From positions 527,536-591,535 of the forward strand of contig BDSI01000060.1 in NCBI GenBank assembly GCA_003117195.1: a DNA stretch of 64,000 bases, in the 5' to 3' direction. This DNA is from Eudorina sp. 2006-703-Eu-15 (taxonomy: Eukaryota; Chlorophyta; Chlorophyceae; Chlamydomonadales; Volvocaceae). Made by a program: the position numbers and the translations under genes. The notes below the pieces were generated by a model, which saw nothing but the letters and a program-made list of their open reading frames with translations, made no database searches and was not told the DNA's origin. Below, in pieces: positions 1 through 14,400 of the stretch. Positions within the stretch are counted from its first letter, which is position 1, and every line of letters starts with the position of its first letter.

Positions 1-5
1 CGCAG

Positions 6-2426
6 GGAACCTGGTATTAAGCAGTAGCCCCACCTACGCGTCATCACCAGAGAATTCCGCCGGCGGGCAACCGCTTTCCATTGTGGATGATGACTTGAGA
101 ACGTACTTCTGGAACTACGGATATAGGTTTTTTGATACTGCCCCATGGTTGTCGGTTGACCTGGGAGTTGTTTACGACGTCAACCGCATTGTCATATGGC
201 TGCCGTATGGCGTTTATTGGTTTTGGGGATATGATATGTCTGAGGCAGAGGTTCGTGTTGGGTTGCGGGCCATCATCTCCGACCTTGACACGTCCGCCGT
301 TCCCGACAACCAACTGGTATGGAGCTTGAACACAAGCACGTATCAGTACGCGCCTTGGCGCCCCTTTGAGGTGACTTTGCAGCCTCCTGTCAAGGGCCGC
401 TGGGTGACAGTCCAAAGCAAAGTCCGCAACAGATCATGTACGTAGGTATAATATAATAACCTTTATGTATGTATGTATGTATGTGCGCAGTAGTGCAAGG
501 CGTTTAGCTAACATGCAAACTTCGGCTTACGCACTGCTCAAGGTTTGCTTCAGATATGCGTTTCGCTCAATTTGATTGCTCTTCCTAGTGTTGCTGTACG
601 CGCGCACTGATGAATAACGGGCACTGACCGGCGGCAGATCGCTGCTTCGCTGAATTGTGAATGGTATGATGAATAGCAGATGTGTTATTCCTCTGAACGA
701 AAGAATAATATTATCCCTTGTTTTGGGTAAACTCGCAGATTCTTCTTTGGTTGTTGCTGAAATTGAAGTGTACGGCACGCCTAGTAAGTAGGATATTCCT
801 GTGTACGTGTTTGCGTGTTCCATGCCAATTTGACGCTGGTTCAGTCAGACGGCAATGCTTCCCAATCCTGAAGCTTTGTAGATCCTGTAGACATAGTAGT
901 AATGATGATAATAATATAATATAATAATATATCATTATTTTGTATTATATTAATATATAATATTAATAATAACAATAGTAATAGTAATAATAATGATAAT
1001 ATATATATAATATACAAATAACGATGATAATGATAAATATCATGAATGATAGTGAGGATTATGGTTATAATGGTGATCGTTATGGTGATATTGACACTGA
1101 TGATATTCATATTAATATACTTACTATTACTATGCATATATACTGCATACTACACATTGCATACTAGCTACATACTACGTAATACGTTTATAAAATCATA
1201 ATATATGATTAATTAAACTCATCAATTTATTTACATAATAATAGTAATAATTTGTTTTTCGTAGAAGTTACGTCGCGTGGAGGGGTGAAAAAACAAAATA
1301 GACATGGTGCGGCCTGCGGTAGGTCCGGCGTGTGCTTAATGGTGTATGCATGCATGGGCCGTACCAAGATGCTCGCGGAAATAAACTCCCGTATTCGAAG
1401 AAAAACCACCCTTCGTTACTCCACACCTGAGCAGAGTACAACTTACGTGTATGTGCCCCCATACGTAAAGCACAGAGGGTCGGTGACTGGGTAAAGCACG
1501 GAGGGTTATTGGCTGCACCGGCGGGGGCCGTGTTCGTTTTTGTTCATTGTTACTATTATTACTATCAAACAACTTGTATTACCTGATACACTTAATTTAA
1601 TAAATAATCATAATGTTGTCATTAACATTACAAGTAATGTTTCAAAAGAAATAAATCACAAGGAGTCATAAATATTAGTGTTGTGTAACCGTTGCAATTT
1701 GTGTCCTGCCATATATAATTGTGTGTAAAAATCAATAGTTGAACGTCTAATTTATCGGAACTTAAGGCACTGGACTTATTTGGCTGTCTCCTATATATGT
1801 TGAGATGCAGCATACATACATATGGCAGATGCGAATCCCTCTAAGAAACCCAAAGATGTCTATGGGGGTTTGAGAGGGTGGGCGGCCCCCATTTGATGAG
1901 TACCGGTATGATGGTTGGTCGGGATTATCATCAAGCTAACCGTTGCAGACGAAGGTTTCTCTCTGGAATTGACGAGTTCTCTATGTTATCGTGGATTAAG
2001 GCGGATGCATGCTACTGGGCGCTGGTGCGTGGTGAGCGTGGAACCCTCGCAGACGTTGTAGGAGTTGACGGGTGAAGGATTAAGTGATGCATTCCACCTC
2101 GCTCAATAGAGGAGTGCTTCGGTGGTCTACCCGATGGGCAAGAGTAACTGCCCCGGTCGTCAGCTTCAGATAGACCTGCTGACGAGATAGATATATAACG
2201 ATATCTGAGCATTGGAGGCGGTCGGATACATGGTTTCGCCACCCCCGCCTCACTCATGTTGATGTTAAGCAAGTTTGTGCATTGCTTGCAGGCACATCGC
2301 CGCTGCCACCTTCACCGCCTCCGACTCCTCCTGCACCAAGCCCTCCACCGCGTCCGTTTCCGCTGCCACCGCGGCCGCCGTCGCCGCCCCCACCGCCGCC
2401 CCGGCCATCTCGACCTCCAACTGCAG
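6..2426 (+). other. Lectin-like module 1 (exons A1, B1, P1)
   Basis: Exons are A1 6-437, B1 739-783 and P1 2292-2426. A1 starts directly after a cag acceptor at positions 3-5, so its first codon is split with an exon outside the window. It ends at T|GTACGT. B1 reads SLVVAEIEVYGTP. P1 reads TSPLPPSPPPTPPAPSPPPR and continues as Pro-rich sequence. The 1.5 kb B1-P1 intron is AT-rich with ATA/ATG simple repeats around 900-1200. Confidence 0.78.
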
Positions 2427-5400
2427 GTCAGGGTGGATGCGCAGAATTATACACGACAACCCGCTATCTAGCTAGAGCGATAGAAAGATAATCTACCTGC
2501 GTGTGATTATAAACGGATTTGCCCATACATTCAGTTGGGTCTCCCGCGACGCGGATGGACCTCGGTGTGCGGGGCCATTCCACTTTTTTTTTTGAGAGTA
2601 TCGGGGGTATCGGGGGGAGTCCTACGGCATGCAGGGCGGCCTGCTTCTGCGGGCTGAGGCCCCGGCGCCCCGTCCTCTGATTTTGCTACGTACGGGTTCA
2701 CCGACCCGCGGCCCGATTCGGGGACCTGGCCTGCCCTCAGCTGCTGTAGGGGGCCGCGGCGGAGTTCCGCTAGCCTTTAATTTATGATGAATGGTCACGG
2801 TGTTCGTTGGGTGCGTTAGGGGTGCTCCACTAGCGGTTGCTGGGCACGCATTGTCACGAGCCCGCGTGTTTTTTCCAAGACCTCGAGGGCTGGGTGCTCC
2901 AGGGGTTGTAGTAGCTGGGTTTAATCCTAGACCTCCCCGCGCGTCCCGCCGTGCTTTTCTTTATCCACTTATGGAGATCCCGCCGCTCGTTACTGTACGT
3001 ATGTGCCTGTTCCTTTGGTAGTGTTGCCCCGCTGTGCGCCTCTATCTGCTTGCTTAGGTGGCTGTCTGAGTGGGGTTATGGCCTTCTGTATTTTTGTTCG
3101 CGGCGTTGAGGTGTGGGATTACCTCGCCGCCTTGTCGGGGCTAATATTGCTTGTCTTAGAACATGGAGACCAGGGGAATAATGTAATTATCTATTTAGCT
3201 TAAGTTGTACCCCGCCGTGGGTCATCACAGTTGTTGTGCTGTTAGGAATCAGGCATGCACTACAAATATACAACTGCTACGTGCCATACATGTGACCCCG
3301 CTCGCTCGTTGCCCAAGCGAGCGGGGCTCGCTCGCCGCTCTGATCAGTAAATATGTAGAACCTTTCATGAAGCCCGTGCGTGTGCCTCGCTCTAGCTTGC
3401 TTGCCCACGCTCCACAAGTATCGCTTGGCTCCTCCCACGCACCCAGCCACCTTCCATCCCTGTATGTATGTCCTTGCTTCCTTGCATTTGCAGGCAACCT
3501 CGCGTTAAGAAAGCAAACCTACACGTCAGCAGGGGACACTAGCGGGGCGCAGGTTTCCATTGTAGATGGTGACCTGGGCACGTACTTCTGGTCCTCTGGA
3601 TATCGCGACAATGCCAGATGGGTGTCGATCGACCTGGGAATTGTGTACGACGTCAACCGAATTGTCATATGGCTGCCGTATCCCAATTGGGGTTCGTGGG
3701 TTGACATGACGGGCGCCGAGGTTCGTGTGGGGTTGCGGGCCATCACCTCAGCCCTTGACACGTCCGCCGTTCCCGACAACCAGCTGGTATGGCGCCTGGA
3801 TACGAGCAGCTTGGAAAACACGCCTTTGAGGCCGCTTGAGGCGACGCTACAGCCGCCTGTCAGAGGTCGATGGATGACGGTCCAGACTGCCGACCCCACC
3901 AGTCTGCGTAGGTCCACTTATGGGGCGGGCGGCTGCGGGCCAGCAGCGGGATATTAGCCGGGTTAAAAAGCAAGCAAGCAAGCACGGATGCATTTTGTGT
4001 GATGCGAATGATGGCGGCTTGCTGGCTTGAGCGGTTTGTTAGCAGCCAGATAATCTTCGTTTGTTTCTTGTTTCGCTCCAGCACTAAAGATGGGCACGCA
4101 CTACGTCGCGCGCGCCATGTTTTGCGCTGCACGTGTACTCAGCAGGCTGCACATGGAGCATTGGATCAGAAGCGTACTGTTTTTAGCAACGAAAACAGAC
4201 GGATTGAATGCAGTACTCCCAACTTAACATAAACATAGCCCATCGATGTCCATTCACAAATGCGCAGGGGGTGCACTGACGCTTGCCGAGATTGAAGTTT
4301 ACGGCACACCGAGTAAGTAGTAAAACGGTTTTCCACATCGCTGCGTGTTTATACATACCTGTATATATTATATTATATTATATTATATTATATTAGATTA
4401 GATTAGATTAGATTAGATTAGATTAGATTAGATTAGATTAGATTAGATTAGATTAGATTAGATTAGATTAGATTAGATTAGATTAGATTAGATTAGATTA
4501 GATTAGATTAGATTAGATTAGATTAGATTAGATTAGATTAGATTAGATTAGATTAGATTAGATTAGATTAGATTAGATTAGATTAGATTAGATTAGATTA
4601 GATTAGATTAGATTAGATTAGATTAGATTCATAACGTGTAGTTGCCATTATATAACTGACGCTGTTGACGGTAGGCAAGAACATCTGTACGTACCCAATA
4701 ATTTAATTCTTGCAGGCACATCGCCGGTGCCACCTTCACCGCCTCCGACCCCTCCGGCACCAAGCCCCCCACCGCGTCCGTTGCCATCTCCTCCGCTACC
4801 ACCGAGGCCGCCGTCGCCGCCTCCGCCTCCGCCGCGGCCATCTCGGCCTCCGACCGCAGGTCAGGGTTTGCTAGCTAGGCGCGCAGATCGAACGTACATG
4901 TATGATAACCGCTAGGGCGATAGAATATTCACCAGCAGATTTTTATTAGAACGGATTTCTGCAAGGTGACCTTGTATCAAGCAAAACGGGAAACGTCATG
5001 TAGGCATTGCTGTTGTATGCATATTAGGCACCACTGTATGTTACGTAAAATATGCATGACCTCGCTCGCTCGTTCCCCAAATCTCCAAGCGGAGTTTGTC
5101 GCCCAGCTAATCGATTAAGCGCACCGATATGTATGTTTGATATCATAGCTTTTGTAAGCCGGTACGGCAGTGCGCCGTACAGACGCTCACAATATAGGGA
5201 GCCCAAATGGGTTCCCAACCATCCGGTAAGCCTTTGCGTCTTACAGCTTTCAAGGAACTCGCTCGTAACTGCCCTCGCTTGCTGTACCACACGCACGTCA
5301 CTCTCTTTATTGCTTCATGTCTTGACAGGGAACCTTGCATTCAGAAAGCAAACCTACGCGTCAGGAGCAAGGAACATAGGCAGCGGGGCACCGTTCCCCA

Positions 5401-8400
5401 TTGTGGATGGTGACCTGAGCACGAGCACGTGGTCCTATGCAGCTTATGACCCTGCCAGATGGGTGTCGATCGACCTGGGAATTGTGTACGACGTCAACCG
5501 CATTACCATATGGCTGCCTTATCCCAATTGGGGTTCGTGGGTTGACATGACGGGCGCCGAGGTTCGTGTGGGTTTGCGGGCCATCACCTCCACCCTTGAC
5601 ACGTCCGCCGTTCCCGACAACCAGTTGGTGTGGACCCTGGACACCAGCAGCTTGGCAGCTGCTCCTTGGAGTCCGCTTGAGGTCACATTACAGCCGCCTG
5701 TCAGAGGCCGGTGGATCACGGTACAGACTGCCGACCCCACCAGTCTGGGTAGGTCCTCACGGCGGGCGGGCGGGCGGGCCAGCGAGCGGGGATGTTAGCC
5801 GGGTTAACAAGCAAGCAAGGATGCCTGCATGTTGTACATATGCGATGCGAATGGTGGCGGCTTGCTGGCTTATTAATTGGTTTTTGTAGCATTTGTTGGT
5901 TCCTGCCTACCTTATTTTTACTCCAGCACTGCTGAAGACAGGCAAACCGTTGCGTGCACGACGTTTTCTAGATGTTGTATGTATGTGCTTGTTTACTCAT
6001 TCAGCCGATTCCGCAGGCTGCACGCACGTGCGGTATGGTTGCAGTAATACAGTATAATGCAGTAGTCCAACTGATTGCCACACATGCGATACACTAGATA
6101 CACGGCCCGTGTCCATGCATACATGCGTGCCCAACTGCGCAGGACCGGCGCTGCTGATTGCGGAAATCGAAATTTACGGCACGCCAAGTAAGCGGGGAGC
6201 AGTCAAGGGTACATTTTGATGCTCCCGATGGGTCCCGGGACGGTCCATCTCATCAAACGGAAGCAGGGGATGCGTGGAAGGGTGTGTAATATGTATAATA
6301 TGTAGCATAGAGTCTAGCTACGACCTCATAGTAGATTACGAAGCACTCCCCAACATATATCTCCAGAAGCCTTTGCTTGCCAGATGTCATCACCAACATA
6401 TCGTGTTGCTTAATTGATTATCGTAGGTTGTAAACAGCTTTTATCGCCGCTTTATTTGGCGCGACTATAAAATGATTCAAAACGAGGAATTGCTTTTAGA
6501 CTTGCAAGTCTGGGTCAACTAGGATATTACCAATCAGTTTCAAATACGATATTACCAATCAGTTTCGGATTTTGTATTTGTATTTCTTTTTGTTTATTGT
6601 GAAATTATTTTTGTATTTCGTTTTTTCTTCTGAAACAATTATATTCAATGTCCTTATGTTTAACGAAGCGGGGTAGTCCTATAGCCTAGGACTCCCGCTT
6701 CGTGTTTTTACATTATCAAAGACAACAATTTGGGAGGGCAATCAATCAACCTGATGGCTGAGCTATTGCGTCATTGTGTCCTGCTGAAAGCCGAGATCGC
6801 TTGTACTCCGTCTGCATCAGCTATCCTTACGTATGCAGCATGCATCCGATATCACCAATTACATATTTATCCTATTCATATCACTAGCTACTTCTTATAT
6901 AATAGTTATTATTTATCCTTATTCGTGCTATCTATAATGGTAAGGAAATATTTGTACTCTAATACCATACCACTGGCAAGCAGCTTACTAAGCTTACCAG
7001 CCACCTACCGTATTCCTTGCTTTGCCTCTCCATGCCTCTCGTACATCTGTGCTTACGTCGCATACATCTCGCAGGTACCTCGCCGCTGCCGCCCTCCCCG
7101 CCTCCGACGCCTCCGGCGCCAAGCCCGCCGCCTCGGCCGCCTCGGCTTCCGCCTCGACCACCGCCGCCGCCGCCACCGCCCCAACTGCCTCCTTGGCCAC
7201 CTCGGCCCCCCACAGCAGGTCGTCCTAGTCGTCCAGGAAGCAATCCGATCATGAGATACTTTTAATGTGTATTACGCAAGCAAATGAACTACCTACATGC
7301 ATATATGTAATACATAGTATACATACATCTATACCCCCGCGCGCCCCATCCACTAGCTAGCCCCACACGCCATGAACGAGCGGACGACGACGGAAACACG
7401 CGCACATTATTAAAGTTGTTACGTACAGTGGCTGGACCCCGCGGGTCATCGGTGACAGTCAAAGGTTCCTCACCATGCACTGCATGGGGTAAACAAATAC
7501 CGTTGCTTGGGTAAGCAACATTGCAAGGCGGATAGGCTTGCGTGGTGTGCTTCCGCCTATGGCGGATGCATGTACAAACACTGAGCGAGGTAATTCCGGT
7601 AGTTGTGTTGCGTGGGTGCAGACCTTTATCTGGTCGTATACAAATTTATTTATGTACATTATCAGCAAGTAAATCTGGTAAGTAAACCATTATGTATGCG
7701 CGCGGAGGAGATCGGCAACCTGCGGTGGTGACCAGCGCCCGCCGGGAATATGTACTTAATTAATAAAAATGCCGTACGCATGCATGCGTTAGATTTCCCA
7801 TAAAACCGATCTTTTGAACCTCAATGTATGGGTCCTGTCATTCGCCCGTGACTGTTGACGCGCAAATCGATTTCCAATCAACGAGAAAATATTGCTCGCC
7901 AGCAGATCGCTCGGTCTTGGGAATGAATTGCTTGCGCAATTTCTTTGTTTATGTGTTTACAGAATTGAACTTTTGGCCTAAGGTTTTAATTGACTGTAGT
8001 TATTCATAACTGAGTTTTATCAGAAGTTAATAGGCCGTTTTTATGTAATAAACGAATAACGATTGGATCGTTTCCTTGCTTGCTTGCATTCCTCCATCAA
8101 ACAATGCTTCATCTGAATGCAGGAAATCAGGCGCTAAATAAGCCTACATACTCGTCCGGCGCAAGTATTTACGACAACAGGGACTACGTTGTGGACGGCG
8201 ACTTGACCTCGTACTATTACGCGTATAGCAACCCTGACAGATGGCTATCGGTCGACTTGGGCATCGTGTACGACATCGATCGCATTGTGGTCTGGCTGCC
8301 GTATTGGTACCGGGACGACCCTCTGTACGGCATGGCGGGTGCAGAGGTCCGAGTGGGGTTGCGGGCTATCCGCTTCCCTTCTGACACACCCGCCCTTCAA

Positions 8401-11400
8401 GATAACCAGCTCGTCTGGACTCTGAACACAAGCGGCTTCGGAACCACGGCCTGGATTCCGCTTGAGGTTAAGTTAACGCCTCCAGTCAAGGGCCGCTGGC
8501 TGACGATTCAGGGCATGCTCCGAGCAAGTTACGGTCAGTAAGGCCTGGCTTACCTATATATGTGTCGTGTATAGCACGCTCGCTCGAAGGCGGCGACGGA
8601 GGATTGGCTCAGACATGTATTGGCGTTTCCCAGATCGCTTATATACGCACATTGCATGCCATGGGTAGCGCCTAAACTGGTCGTTTGCACTGCCTGGCTT
8701 TTACTTGCGTTACTGTCTACCTGTGCAGGGGCTGCACTAGTGGTTGCAGAAATTGAAGCGTATGGAATGCCAAGTAAGTATATCAATTTTTGTAGGGAGG
8801 CTGGCGAGGTTCATTTTTTATGGATGACCCGCCATGGTGACATGGTAACAGCCGTCGCCTCCTCACCGCACACTGCACAAGCGAAAATCATTACTTATGA
8901 TTCCGATTATGATTATGGGTATGGGCATGGCTGGGTATGATTGCCTGATTTGCGTTGTCAGTATATCAGTATATTAGAAAAGCAGTATGTGACCGTTACA
9001 AGGTGGACCCGTATCCCGACCGGGTGTTCCAACGGGCCCAAATAGCAGTATATTAGTATCAGCATATCAATACGTCAGCAGTATATCAGTACATCAGTAG
9101 TACATCAGCATAATAACAGCATATCACTACATCACTATATCAGTATATCACAATTAGTACCACTTAATTTATGTTGATTATTGTCTGTATTATAATCAGT
9201 ACCTTCTTGGTCCTAATCAATATTGTCAGGTATTATCAATATCTTAGTTATCATGATCATGGTCTCAGTCATTATCATCTCAGTCATTATCATGATTATG
9301 GTCTCAGTCATTATCATCTCATGATAAAATTTATTGTTATAATGTTTTTAAATGTTATATCATTATTATTATCATCATTGTTATCTTTATATATAGTAAA
9401 ATTATCAACGTTAGCATTATAATTATATTTGTCATAATTATCATTATCATTATTGTGATCGACACCGAACATCAGGGAACATCCCCAATCATGCATGATG
9501 GTCCACAGATACGTCGCCGCTGCCGCCCTACCCACCTCCGGCACCCCCGGTGCCAAGCCGTCCGCCGCGGCCAACCCCATCTCCGACACAGCCATCTCCG
9601 GCGCCATCACGGCCGCCGCCCAACCCTCGGCCTCCTCGTCCTCCCGCAACAGGTTAGGGGAGCAGCATGAACCTGTGCAAATCAGTCGCAAGGAAATGTT
9701 GCCGTTACACACGTGTTACCATATATATTATATATTACATATATGTGTGGCATGTACGTGCCCTCGTGTACCAAGTTACTAGCAAAAGAATGTTCAATGG
9801 TCCTCACACGTTATCACACCCCTTTGGCGGCTTATCACGTACACTTAAAATGTGTACGCACGTTTTGTCATTCCCGGCTCTATCTTCAGTTGGGTTCACG
9901 TCCGCCCCCGGTGTAAGTGGCCTTCGTTCCGCCATGGTTAGAAGGATAGCCCAAGATGTGCGCATCAAGCGGGGTAGACCCCATGGTTCATCAGCCACAT
10001 ACCAGGAGGGGGTAGACCCCATGGTTCATCAGCCACATACCAGGAGATAGCTAGGGTCCGCCGGCGGGTACCATACCTGCGTGAACAAAATACGTTACTG
10101 CTTGTGGCCATAGGCCAACGCCGACTCTTAAATAAATCCCAACCACGAAAATGGCAGCGGCCCCCAACTAATCCTTTAACAGTATGTTTTTTCTTACGTA
10201 TCATTTGCTTATTCCTGAATCTGCAGGGAACCTCGCTTTAGTTAGACCCACCTACGCTTCGGCTGGAGACACAGCCTTCATCAGGGCACCGTTTTCTATT
10301 GTGGATGATGACCTGAGCACGTCTTTCTGGTCGTATGGTTATTCTGACCCTGCCAGATGGGTGTCGATCGACCTAGGAGTTGTGTACGACGTCAACCGAG
10401 TTGTCATATGGCTGCCGTATCCCAATGGGGGTTGGTGGGTTGGCATGTCGGGCGCCGAGGTTCGTGTGGGGTTGCGGGCCATCACTTCAGCCCTTGACAC
10501 GTCCGCCGTTCCCGACAACCAGCTGGTGTGGACCCTGGACACCAGCAGCTTGGCAGCTGCTCCTTGGAGTCCGCTTGAGATCACATTACAGCCGCCTGTC
10601 AGAGGCCGGTGGATCACGGTCCAAAACATGAACCCCACCGATTCATGTAAGTTTACGCTGTGCACAGTGCTAGGCATCAAGGTTGCGTAATACGACTGAC
10701 TGCTCGATCGAGGAATGTCCGGGAAGATGTTTCTGCGTTTAATTCATTTCTTGACTGTATACATGGAGTAGCTCTGTCTACGTCTGTTGCCGCATTGAGC
10801 ATCTATCCAGTGGTTCGCAAACGAACAACACGGACTGAGGCACAGGTGATTTAGTGGATTTGAGGTTTGACACTACGTTTCTGAATGGCAGAGTGTTCCT
10901 TGCTGTGGCTAACCTCGCAGACGCTCCACTGGCGATTGCTGAAATCGAACTGTACGGCACGCCTAGTAAGTCGTCAATCCTTGTTTGTTTGTTCCATCCA
11001 TGCAGGTCGTAATTAAGGGTCCACTTGTAACGGTTACAATAACAACAGCAACGAACAATAATATTTAATAATGTAATAATTAAGAATCATGCTTTTAAAT
11101 GTCCAGCTCCCGCTCATCCCTTTCAGTATCGCATGTCATTAAGATAAGGGAACGTTGGTCGTGCGGGTCGTGGTACTGCCGCACCACGGCCCGCACTCTC
11201 CACGTCACGCTGGCAAGCCCGAAATGTAGGGCCGAAATGTAGGGTAAATGTCAGGTATCAGGCGGTCAAGTTACAAGGTGAATGGCATGTGTCGGTTATA
11301 TTGTTATGAAGCACGCAATGCATACGGAAAGAAATGGATAAATGGAATCGTAGTTTAGTCAATGGACATGGCGCAAGAAATGGCGCAAGAATGTTTGTCA

Positions 11401-14400
11401 CGTAGATGTGCGCAGGATGGCGCAATAGTTCGCAATAGTTCGCAATAAAACGACGAGCGGGTGCACATTTGAATCAATAATTCGCAATAAAACGACGAGC
11501 GGGTGCACATTTGAATCAATAAAGCTAAAAGCTAACTGCAACATGAAGAACAGCTATGTAGCATAGGCAAGAAATGGGGACCACAGGCTCGAGGTAGCGT
11601 GTATGTGGTGGCCAGCCAACACACACACCACCCCGACCTTTAAACAACAGGCATCACAACAGGCGTCGAGTGGCCAGCCCGACGCCTGGTAACAACCTGT
11701 GCCGTGGCCAACATCAAGAAAGGGAACAGTGAGCGCTGCACTCCTTGCCCTGAAATTGCATTTGCGCCTCCATCAGAGCCGCTTTCTGAACCACCACCAT
11801 AGGCACCCCCATAGGCTCCGCCCCCACTGTGCCCCCCGCCAGAACCACCCTGCCCCCCGGCGCCACCACCACTGGAATCACGCCTAAACGGAGTGTCGGA
11901 GCGCTTGCACTTCTGACCACGTTTCTGAGCCATGTAGCTGTCAATCATCATGGCCGCCTGAGTCCTAGTAAGGCGGTCGAGGACCTGAGGGTTGACTTGA
12001 GGGTTGAGTTTCTTAATAAGGGCCTTCTGAGCTTCAGAGGCTCCACTAATTTGACTGATGGTGTTGCCAATGAAGCTGATGGCCTCAGCCTTGGTCTTGG
12101 GCATCTTCTCGGGCGGTATCTGTGGGTGGTGGACAGCATACAGGCATGGTTAGCTGTGGAAAGGAAACACAGTGAAGAGCTATGCACCATGCATGTCACG
12201 GCAAGTGGACTAGCTACAAGGGAATGTTGACCAGCAACAGTACTTACGTTACGTTTTGCGAGCCACTTCGCCTGAACGTCCGTGATGGGCTCGTCTGAAG
12301 TAAGAGTGGCTGTCTCCAGCATAGTTGTAGCCTTCTCCTTGGTGAGGTCGTCCTCGACGGTAATGCCCTTGTTTATAAGGGCCTCCTTCTGACGTCCAGT
12401 TGCAGGCTTCTTACCATCATGGATGGTTTTGAACTACGGGGGCAGCAGGGACAGGGGCAGGGCGAGTGCGTCTTCACGAAGGCGTGTAATGGGACCTGTT
12501 GCTGGCTGAAACTGTAACCCGGCAACACAAGGAAGGCTGATAGGTGAAGACTTTCTGCCTTACCAAGTCGTGCGCCACACGATGTTCGGTAATCATCTTG
12601 CTTGCATCCACAAATGTATCTGGCCATTCAGTTGGCAAAATACCCAGGTCGTTGAGAAAGTTCTCCTGGCCCTTGGAGCGGGGGCCGTTAGGATCAGTCT
12701 TCACAGAACCAACTGTTGATGTACTAGGGCCGTGTAAAATAATGCATTAATGTAGTATTTTACTGTTTGGTTTATTACTAAGGGCCTTTGCATCCCCGCC
12801 GCCGCTTGTTCCAGCGTGTTCCAGGCCATTGCGATGCGTGCTATTAGGTCATACGTACAGGGACGTTCACATCCCTGAAGTGTTGGGTGTTTTGTAAAAA
12901 CACCCTCGTCCAACCATTGAGGCCGATCGTCTATAAGACGATGGAGAATTATAGACGTGGATATACGTGTAGGGATTACGTAACTGGTAATGATTATCTA
13001 AAACTATTAAGGAACGAATAGAACATCCTTTTTATCATCCACTATTTTGTAATTACTGTCGCATGTCAGGGCAAGTCAGGCCAAGTTTGAACGCCTTGCT
13101 TGGTCTTCTAAGAGTGACACGAGTGATTGGATGAAATCGTCACGGCTGTTGTGCAGTCACAAATATCATGTATGTGGATGGAACAATACTGCTGATGATC
13201 TTGCTTAACCAAAAATCAAGCAGCAGCAAGCGTAGCGATCCTAGCGAGCCGGGTGTGCACACATAAATCGATTCTCTGCGTGCTGCATTCTGTTAAGCCT
13301 CATTTGCGCTCTGTTTGATCGTGGGATCCGCCCTGCAGACACCTCGCCGTTACCGCCCTACCCGCCTCTGTCTCCTCCGGTACCTAGCCCTCCGCCTCCA
13401 CCTCCACCTCGACCATCGTCGCCGCCACCCCCATCCCCTTCACCACCATGGCCGCCCAGGCCTCCCATAACAGGTCAGGAACGAAACACAATTTTTTCTG
13501 CATGTGTGTATGTACGTATTATACGTATTATATATACGTATTATTTTTGTACTGTTATTATTTTGTTATTTTTATTACTACTATTAATAATATTACTACT
13601 AACATTTTTTATTGTTATTATAATTATCTTTTTTAGCGTTGCATGCATGGCAGGCTCTCGTCCGCAACGAGCGAACCAAGAAACCGGCGGGCGGGGGCGC
13701 AGTGCCAGGACGTTTTGTTCGTAAGCACCATTGTCCTCTCATACGTACATCAACCCATACATATCAAGCATCCACATCACCGTGAAGGTGAATGTCGTTA
13801 CAAAAAGCTAGTTTCTATCAGCCATGCACTACGCATGCATGCCACGCTTCCGCGTCTGTAAAATGGAAAAATTTCTATGGTCCGGCGGTGCGCCAGGATT
13901 ACTGCGCGCCTTCCCTGGAAAACCGCACCAGATTCACCAAACCATTACGCAACTGGTGTCACGGATTCAAACCGTGGATCTGCGTAACATCCTTTAAGAA
14001 CATGGGTTTTGATTGTGATACGGCGGCGCAAATGGATTGTGCGAAACGACGTGTGCGTATCCTTACAGGTTTATTATTGTGGTGTTGCTTGCTTGCTTGT
14101 CATGATTTCTTACTTGGAACATTTCATATATATGCAGGAAACAGGGCGCTCAACATGCCTACTTACATATCTGCTGCTGCTGGCACGGGTTCCAACGGAG
14201 GTAACGTCGTTGACGGCGACTTGACCTCGTTTTACTACACCTCCGGCATCAACGACCCCGCCATGTGGCTATCGATCGACCTGGGCGCCGCGTACGACAT
14301 CAATCGCATCCTAATCTGGTTGCCGTACCTGTCACCTCGGGATCGTTGGTTCTTGGGCGACGACGTCATTGCAGAGGTCCGAGTGGGCTTGCGGGCAATC

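Larger units (their letters stand above)
10227..13473 (+). other. Lectin-like module 5 (exons A5, B5, P5) with a gene-bearing intron
   Basis: Exons are A5 10227-10646, B5 10921-10965 and P5 13339-13473, all phase 1. A5 is close to A3 over its 3' two thirds. The B5-P5 intron is 2.37 kb and holds an antisense coding region (11640-12712) and a 42 bp tandem duplication. P5 has a slightly different spacer (SPLPPYPPLSPPVPSPPPPP). Confidence 0.78.

Noticed and set aside
4396..4629. GATTA array considered as a CRISPR or telomere-like repeat
   Set aside because: Pure pentanucleotide microsatellite with no spacers. The unit differs from green algal telomere repeats (TTTTAGGG or TTTAGGG).
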